The position numbers were made by a program, and so were the translations under genes. Below, in pieces: positions 59,064 to 64,000 of a stretch of 64,000 nt of DNA. Source of the stretch: Verrucomicrobiota bacterium (GTDB taxonomy: Bacteria; Verrucomicrobiota; Verrucomicrobiia; Verrucomicrobiales; Akkermansiaceae); contig RDYP01000004.1 in assembly GCA_004293445.1 (NCBI GenBank), positions 1 through 64,000 of the forward strand. The letters run 5' to 3'. The notes under the pieces were generated by a model, which saw nothing but the letters and a program-made list of their open reading frames with translations, had not been told where the DNA came from and ran no database searches. Position 1 is the stretch's first letter. Each line of letters opens with the position of its first letter.

Positions 59064-59990
59064 TCACTCGTGATCCGCCAGGTAGCGCTCCGCTTCCAGA
59101 GCCGCCGCGCAGCCTTGGCCTGCGGCGGTCACCGCTTGGCGATAGTAATGGTCCGCCACATCCCCGGCGGCAAACAAACCCGGGGTCTTCGTGGAAGTCC
59201 GCCCCGGCGTCTGGAGAATGTAACCGTTTTCGTCCAAGTCGACGAGATCGCCCAAAAATCCGCTGTTCGGCACGTGGCCGATCGCCACAAACACGCACTT
59301 CAACTCAAGCTCGCGCTCTTCGCCATTGACCAGATTCTTCAAGGTGACGGCACGCATCTCGCCCACCTCGTCGGTCAGGTATTCGGCGACGGTGGAGTTC
59401 CATACCGGCTCGACCTTCGGATTCGCCAATGCCCGTTCCGCCATGATCTTCGAGGCCCTCAGCTCGTCCCGACGATGGATCAGATACACCTTGCTCGCAA
59501 AGCGTGTGAGGAAAGTCGCTTCCTCACAGGCGCTATCGCCACCACCAATCACCGCCACCGGGACATCGCGGTAAAAAGCCCCGTCGCAGGTGGCGCAGGA
59601 TGTCAGACCACGCCCAATCAGGCTCTTTTCATTCGGCAGCCCCAGATGACGCGGTGCCGCGCCCGTGGCAATGATCACGGTGCGAGCCTCGTGACTGCCC
59701 GAAGACGTCCTCACCAAGAAAGAACCGTCGGCCTGCTTCTCGACCGCCTCGACATTGGCGTATTCGATCCGTGCGCCAAATTTCTCGGCCTGCGCCTGCA
59801 TGTTCATCATCAACTGCGGGCCCATGATCCCCTCGGGGAAACCTGGGAAATTCTCCACCTCCGTTGTCGTGGTCAACTGACCGCCGGGCTGAGTCCCGGT
59901 CAGCATGAGCGGCGCAAGATTCGCGCGACCGGTGTAAATGGCGGCAGTGTAGCCGGAGCAACCGGTTCCGATGATGATGACGTTTTCCAT
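59064..59990 (-). CDS. trxB: Thioredoxin-disulfide reductase
   Basis: 308 residues from the ATG at 59990, the normal size. FAD motif [12 protein letters not shown], redox motif CATC (SCATCDGAF), NADPH site [10 protein letters not shown] and the C-terminal GDVAD. It reduces thioredoxin with NADPH. The upstream thioredoxin-fold lipoprotein gene on the same strand may be co-transcribed, 67 bp away. Confidence 0.97.
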   Translation of the reverse strand: MENVIIIGTGCSGYTAAIYTGRANLAPLMLTGTQPGGQLTTTTEVENFPGFPEGIMGPQLMMNMQAQAEKFGARIEYANVEAVEKQADGSFLVRTSSGSHEARTVIIATGAAPRHLGLPNEKSLIGRGLTSCATCDGAFYRDVPVAVIGGGDSACEEATFLTRFASKVYLIHRRDELRASKIMAERALANPKVEPVWNSTVAEYLTDEVGEMRAVTLKNLVNGEERELELKCVFVAIGHVPNSGFLGDLVDLDENGYILQTPGRTSTKTPGLFAAGDVADHYYRQAVTAAGQGCAAALEAERYLADHE

Positions 59991-60057
59991 GGTCCGTGAG
60001 AAAATTTCGGGGCCAGTATTCCGACCAGAACTCGGGCGAGTCAACCCCGGCGAGGTT

Positions 60058-60966
60058 TCAAGAACCCTGCCTCGCTTCCTTTTGCTCCTGGATCCACACC
60101 CGATCCCCCGCCGAAAGCTTCTTCTCGTGGGTCCGCGATCGCTGGCCATCAGGCTCCACCAAAATCAATTCCCCGTTCTTGTAAGCGACCAGCTTCGCAA
60201 AAACAACCCGCTCACGGGCATCCGTCCAGTCACGATACCCCTTCCGCTCCAGCGCCGCTTTCCAAGAACGATGCCGCTCCAGCGCGAGCGAGACGCCCTG
60301 CTTGAGCTGCCCCTCAATGAAGTCCTCCTGTCCCTTGCGGTAGCCTTTGTAGCGCCCGATCACCTCACCCGACGGCGCGAGCACCAGCAGGGTCGGGTAG
60401 CCGCGCACGCTGTATTTCTTCTTCAATCCGCGGACGTAGATCTTCTTCCGGGCATCATCCTCGATATCTTTGCCCTTCACCGATTGATCCACGATCAAGC
60501 GCACCGCGTGCTCCGCCGCCCAGGCCTCGAATTCCGGCGTCGAGAAAAGCCCGCCGCTCAAGCTCTTGCAGGCCGTGCTGCGGACGCTGTCCGTGAACCA
60601 AATCACCAAGGGCTTTCCTTCCCGCTTCGCCTCGCGCAAGGCATTCCTCTCGCTCTCGCGCCACGGACCTTTTTCCGGAGCTTCCGCCATCAATCCCTGC
60701 AACTCAGGCAACTCCGCGTCCGGATTGTCAGGGTCCGTCCAAACCAACTGGTCGGGATCATGACTCGCAGCCTCGCTCGCCGGAATATTGCCCCCCGCCG
60801 CAACCGGCGTCCCCGCCTCGAGCCCCGCCTCACCGCCTCGCAATTGGGGCGGAATCCCGGTCGGACCAAAAGGTGCCGTCACCGCGGGCCGATCACCCTT
60901 GGAATCCGCGCACCCTCCCAGCAACAGGCTCCCACAAGCGCAGATCACAGACCACCAAGTTCGCAT
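60058..60966 (-). CDS. Thioredoxin-fold lipoprotein with SHD1-like C-terminus
   Basis: 302 residues. Lipobox LGGC at about residue 19, a Pro/Gly/Glu-rich linker of about 75 residues, then a thioredoxin_7-like domain ([30 protein letters not shown]). The usual CxxC is reduced to one cysteine (RSTAC), so it may be a non-redox fold or act with another thiol. The C-terminal 60 residues ([17 protein letters not shown]) resemble SHD1, a small domain widespread in PVC proteins. It lies upstream of trxB on the same strand. Confidence 0.8.
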   Translation of the reverse strand: MRTWWSVICACGSLLLGGCADSKGDRPAVTAPFGPTGIPPQLRGGEAGLEAGTPVAAGGNIPASEAASHDPDQLVWTDPDNPDAELPELQGLMAEAPEKGPWRESERNALREAKREGKPLVIWFTDSVRSTACKSLSGGLFSTPEFEAWAAEHAVRLIVDQSVKGKDIEDDARKKIYVRGLKKKYSVRGYPTLLVLAPSGEVIGRYKGYRKGQEDFIEGQLKQGVSLALERHRSWKAALERKGYRDWTDARERVVFAKLVAYKNGELILVEPDGQRSRTHEKKLSAGDRVWIQEQKEARQGS

Positions 60967-61066
60967 GGACGAAATTTAGCCACTCTTCCGTCACGATGCA
61001 ATCCGCCCGGTTTGCCTTGCGGACCACGGGATGGGAGACAAACTCTCGGCCGCCCGACTCCAAACC

Positions 61067-62692
61067 ATGAAAGCCGCGCTCCTTCTTTGTTCCATTCTTC
61101 TTTTCCTGCTCCTCCCCGGCCCGGCCGAAGCCGCGAGCGGTCATGACCTCACCAGCCCCGAATTCGTCGAACGAATCAAGGGCTTCGGCGAACTCGAAGC
61201 CGCCCGAGGGATCGAAGGCGTCGGTGCCAAACTCGCATTCCGCGCGAAGGAGCAGCCCTTCCTCGTGGTCGCCAGCATCATCTTCGTACTCGCCATCCTC
61301 CACACCTTCGTCGCGATTCCCATCACCAAGCTCGCCCACAAGGTCCAGCACGATCACGACGCGAAGATCGCCCGCGAATTCGCGGCACGCGGGGAAACCG
61401 CACGGGCCGACGACATGGTCAGCTTCAAGGCCACCATGCTCCATTTCTTCGGCGAAGTAGAGGCCATCTTCGGCATCTGGGTGGTGGCCCTGCTCGCCGC
61501 GATGTTCTCCTTCTACGACCTCGCCGCGATCAAGGGCTACCTGATGCTCAATGTGAATTTCACCGAGCCGCTCTTTGTCGTGATCATCATGGCCCTCGCC
61601 TCGACCCGCCCGGTCCTTCATTTCGCCGAGACCTGCCTGCGCTTCTTCGCGAATTTCGGCAAGGAAAGCCCAGCCGCCTGGTGGCTCTCGATTCTCATCA
61701 TCGGCCCGCTCCTCGGCTCCTTCATCACCGAGCCCGGCGCGATGACCATCTGCGCGATGCTCCTCGCCAAGAAATTCTACAAGCTGAAGCCCTCCGCCCT
61801 CTTCGCCTATGCCACCCTCGGCCTGCTCTTCGTGAATGTCTCGGTCGGCGGCGTGCTCACCAACTTCGCCGCCCCCCCGGTCCTGATGGTCGCCCAAAAG
61901 TGGGGCCTGACCGCCCCGGAAATGCTCCTCCACTTCGGCGACAAGGCCGCGATGGGCATCCTCGCCTCCACCCTGCTCTATTTCATCTTCTTCCGTAAGG
62001 AGCTTGCCGCGATGGCCGTCCGCGCGGGCGACCACGACGGCGATGGCAAAGGCGATCTCAAGATTCAGGAGCGTCCGGTCCCAATTTTCGTCACTCTCAC
62101 CCACCTCGCCTTCATGGCGTGGACGGTCCTGTTCTCCCACTACCCGCCCCTCTTCATCGGCGGCTTCCTGTTCTTCCTCGCCTTCTCCCAAGCCACCGCC
62201 CACCACCAGAGCGAAATCAATCTGCGCGGTCCCATCCTCGTCGGTTTCTTCCTCTCCGGCCTCGTGATCCACGGCGGTCTCCAAGGCTGGTGGCTCGGAC
62301 CTGTGATCAGCAGCCTGACCGAATGGCCGCTTTTCATCGGTTCCACCATCCTGACCTCTTTCAACGACAACGCCGCCATCACCTTCCTCGCCAGCCAAGT
62401 CGAAGGCCTGACCCCGCATTTGAAATACGCGGTTCTTGCCGGGGCGGTCACCGGCGGCGGCCTCACTGTCATCGCCAACGCCCCGAACCCCGCAGGCCAG
62501 GCTCTGCTCAGCCGCTTTTTCGGCGAAGGTGTGTCGCCCGCAAAGCTCGCAGCCGGCGCCCTCATCCCCACCCTCATCGTCGCTCTCTGCATGATGTTCT
62601 TCCCCGATTCCGGTATCGACGAAATGTTCGCCCCCCAGGAGTCGGCCACCGCGATCGAAGCCCCCGCCGCTCCCACCAGCGAATCCCACTGA
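61067..62692 (+). CDS. Putative Na+/H+ antiporter (PF07399 type)
   Basis: 541 residues from the ATG at 61067, which precedes a signal-like helix (LLLCSILLFLLLPGPAEA); an in-frame ATG at 61031 is possible. About 12-13 hydrophobic helices follow. Family signatures GSFITEPGAMTICAMLL and SFNDNAAITFLASQ with VIANAPNPAGQ are intact. It exchanges sodium for protons, by family. The ribE start lies 3 bp beyond its stop. Confidence 0.88.
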   Translation: MKAALLLCSILLFLLLPGPAEAASGHDLTSPEFVERIKGFGELEAARGIEGVGAKLAFRAKEQPFLVVASIIFVLAILHTFVAIPITKLAHKVQHDHDAKIAREFAARGETARADDMVSFKATMLHFFGEVEAIFGIWVVALLAAMFSFYDLAAIKGYLMLNVNFTEPLFVVIIMALASTRPVLHFAETCLRFFANFGKESPAAWWLSILIIGPLLGSFITEPGAMTICAMLLAKKFYKLKPSALFAYATLGLLFVNVSVGGVLTNFAAPPVLMVAQKWGLTAPEMLLHFGDKAAMGILASTLLYFIFFRKELAAMAVRAGDHDGDGKGDLKIQERPVPIFVTLTHLAFMAWTVLFSHYPPLFIGGFLFFLAFSQATAHHQSEINLRGPILVGFFLSGLVIHGGLQGWWLGPVISSLTEWPLFIGSTILTSFNDNAAITFLASQVEGLTPHLKYAVLAGAVTGGGLTVIANAPNPAGQALLSRFFGEGVSPAKLAAGALIPTLIVALCMMFFPDSGIDEMFAPQESATAIEAPAAPTSESH

Positions 62693-62695
62693 GGC

Positions 62696-63301
62696 ATGTT
62701 CACCGGACTCGTCGAAGCCATCGGCCAGGTTCGCTCGATCGAGCGCCTTGGGGAGCAAGCACGACTCTCGCTGCAAATCCCCTTCGCCGCCGAACTCACC
62801 ATGGGAGAATCCGTAGCGGTCAACGGCTGCTGCCTCACCGTGGCCGCACTCGACCCCGAAGGCGCCAGCTTCGACCTCCTCTCACAAACCCTCGCCGTCA
62901 CCTCGCTCGGTGATCTCCGCCCTGGCTCCATCGTCAACCTCGAACGAGCCCTCCGTGCCGGCGATCGCTTCGGCGGACACTTCGTGCAGGGCCACATCGA
63001 TGCCACGGGCCAGGTCCTCGCTCTCCACGCACAGGGCCAGGATCACCTGCTCGATGTCTCCCTGCCGCCCGCGATCGCGCGCCTCTGCATCGACAAAGGC
63101 TCGCTTTGCGTCGATGGCATCTCGCTGACGATTGCCGAACTCTCTCCGCATCACGCCCGCTTTTGGCTCACTCCGCATACCTTTGCCGTGACCCACTTGC
63201 CCCAGCTGCAAACCGGCGCACGCGTCAACTTGGAGGCAGACCTGCTCGCCAAGCACGTCGCCAAATTGATGGAGGGCTTCAAGGCGGCGCCAGAAGCGTA
63301 A
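62696..63301 (+). CDS. ribE: Riboflavin synthase
   Basis: 201 residues. Two lumazine-binding repeats are visible: MFTGLVEAIGQV/VNGCCLT and GHIDATGQV/VDGISLT. It dismutates two lumazine molecules into riboflavin. Close linkage to the antiporter (3 bp) suggests one transcript. The stop is overlapped by 23 bp by the convergent DUF2752 gene. Confidence 0.95.
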   Translation: MFTGLVEAIGQVRSIERLGEQARLSLQIPFAAELTMGESVAVNGCCLTVAALDPEGASFDLLSQTLAVTSLGDLRPGSIVNLERALRAGDRFGGHFVQGHIDATGQVLALHAQGQDHLLDVSLPPAIARLCIDKGSLCVDGISLTIAELSPHHARFWLTPHTFAVTHLPQLQTGARVNLEADLLAKHVAKLMEGFKAAPEA

Positions 63302-63680
63302 ACGGCCACCACGGGAGATTCCGGGTCAAGGCGAAGAGCGTCACGAAAACCGCCACCGCCCAAACAGCCCAAGGCGCTAAAATCCGGCACCCACTCCCCC
63401 CGCGCCACTCGTTCCACAGCCCCCGCAATAAAGCCACCATCGCCACTGCGGCAATCAAGGTCACCGCGGGATTCATCGCCAGCGCCCCGACCAGGTCGCC
63501 ATTCATCAGCCGTCGGGCACAACGCGTCCCACCGCAGCCAGGACAATGCAGACCGGTCCAGTGCCGCACTTCACAGGCGGGGAGCTGATCCAGCACACGC
63601 AACAGCCCACCGCGCAGGATGCAGACCAGCGCCCCCACTCCCACCAGCAGCCAGGTGAAGGGACGCCTCCTCGGATCCAC
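63279..63680 (-). CDS. DUF2752 membrane protein
   Basis: 133 residues from a GTG at 63680; a CTG at 63689 is possible. DUF2752 signature GLHCPGCGGTRCARRLM, with three hydrophobic helices. The family is membrane-bound and uncharacterised; the four-residue Cys cluster may bind metal or form disulfides. The gene lies 6 bp after the DUF4190-type gene, an operon-like gap, and overlaps the 3' end of convergent ribE. Confidence 0.85.
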   Translation of the reverse strand: MDPRRRPFTWLLVGVGALVCILRGGLLRVLDQLPACEVRHWTGLHCPGCGGTRCARRLMNGDLVGALAMNPAVTLIAAVAMVALLRGLWNEWRGGSGCRILAPWAVWAVAVFVTLFALTRNLPWWPFTLLAPP

Positions 63681-63685
63681 GGCGC

Positions 63686-64000
63686 TCAGGGTTGATTCAG
63701 CTTCGCCCGCTCGGCCGCGATTTTTTCGCGGAACTCCTGACGCTGAGCCTCGGGCATGCGACTGATGACCTTCTCTTCCATCTCCTCCGGCGTCAGGGTG
63801 ATGAACCAAATCGCCACAGCCAGCCAGACTATCGTCGCCAACAGACCCAAGCCACCCAAGATCGCGCCCGCCTTGGCCATGCCCCTGCCACCGTAAAGAG
63901 CTGGAGCCGACTTGACCCGACCAAGCGACACGATCCCGAGCACGATCGCTACGATCGAAATCGGACCGCTGATCGGCCAGAAGCAGCAACCCACCAGCGA
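63686..64000 (-). CDS. DUF4190-type small membrane protein, partial at window edge
   Basis: At least 104 residues visible; the frame stays open to the window end, so the start is probably outside. Two hydrophobic helices (ISIVAIVLGIVSL; AGAILGGLGLLATIVWLAV) fit DUF4190 of PVC bacteria. A GTG at 63994 is a possible but suspect start. The C-terminus is acidic and basic helical (RQEFREKIAAERAKL). Function unknown. Confidence 0.75.
   Translation of the reverse strand, partial: SLVGCCFWPISGPISIVAIVLGIVSLGRVKSAPALYGGRGMAKAGAILGGLGLLATIVWLAVAIWFITLTPEEMEEKVISRMPEAQRQEFREKIAAERAKLNQP

Overview
The window is a GC-rich, densely coded piece of a bacterial chromosome. The gene content points to the Verrucomicrobiota (Verrucomicrobiia, Luteolibacter/Haloferula-like); this is an inference from family content, since there is no rRNA here. 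The markers are PVC-type secreted cytochromes, a DUF1501/PPC-domain pair, a DUF2126 transglutaminase, a thioredoxin-fold lipoprotein with an SHD1-like tail, a PF07399 antiporter and two four-helix-bundle (23S-IVS-type) genes. Many genes lack a clear Shine-Dalgarno, so several starts were set by family alignment and spacing.

Layout. 0-8 kb: ftsH with an intrinsic terminator, a large TerB/FHA-like/ABCG-type transporter fusion, and a ParA plus roadblock-like pair. 8-12.5 kb: a YyaL/SSP411-like lipoprotein, a coiled-coil secreted protein, then hisB-hisH. 12.5-25.5 kb: envelope genes (membrane cytochrome with leucine-rich repeats, subtilase overlapping a C39-like protease, a squalene/phytoene synthase, the DUF1501 + PPC pair, an NtrC-type regulator and a long TPR protein). 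25.6-31.2 kb: a Dabb protein, rpsB-tsf with terminators, and the DUF2126 transglutaminase. 31.4-36 kb: dnaX-ebfC-(EEP phosphatase)-polX.

36-40.5 kb is an S-adenosylmethionine-cycle block: metK and ahcY on the minus strand, with a divergent ArsR-methyltransferase (SahR-like) regulator next to metK. 40.6-49.2 kb holds a type I restriction remnant, a phosphodiester glycosidase-like lipoprotein, ychF, tRNA-Leu, a P-type ATPase, an ArsC-like protein, a Gre-like protein and asnS. 49.3-56.6 kb holds a PVC-type cytochrome dehydrogenase and a methionine synthase split into two genes. 56.6-64 kb holds a LuxR regulator, a pseudouridine synthase, trxB, a thioredoxin-fold lipoprotein, a Na+/H+ antiporter, ribE and two small membrane proteins, the last cut by the window end.

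The most unusual feature is a pair of about 0.5-kb cassettes. Each carries one four-helix-bundle gene bounded by inverted arms built from 7-bp tandem units. One lies between metK and ahcY. The other lies exactly in the linker between the homocysteine and folate domains of methionine synthase. Both face the same way as the host operon, so each transcript could fold the cassette into a long hairpin, as 23S rRNA intervening sequences do. The two cassettes have different heptad sequences and carry different subfamilies of the protein, so they look like independent insertions into the same pathway.
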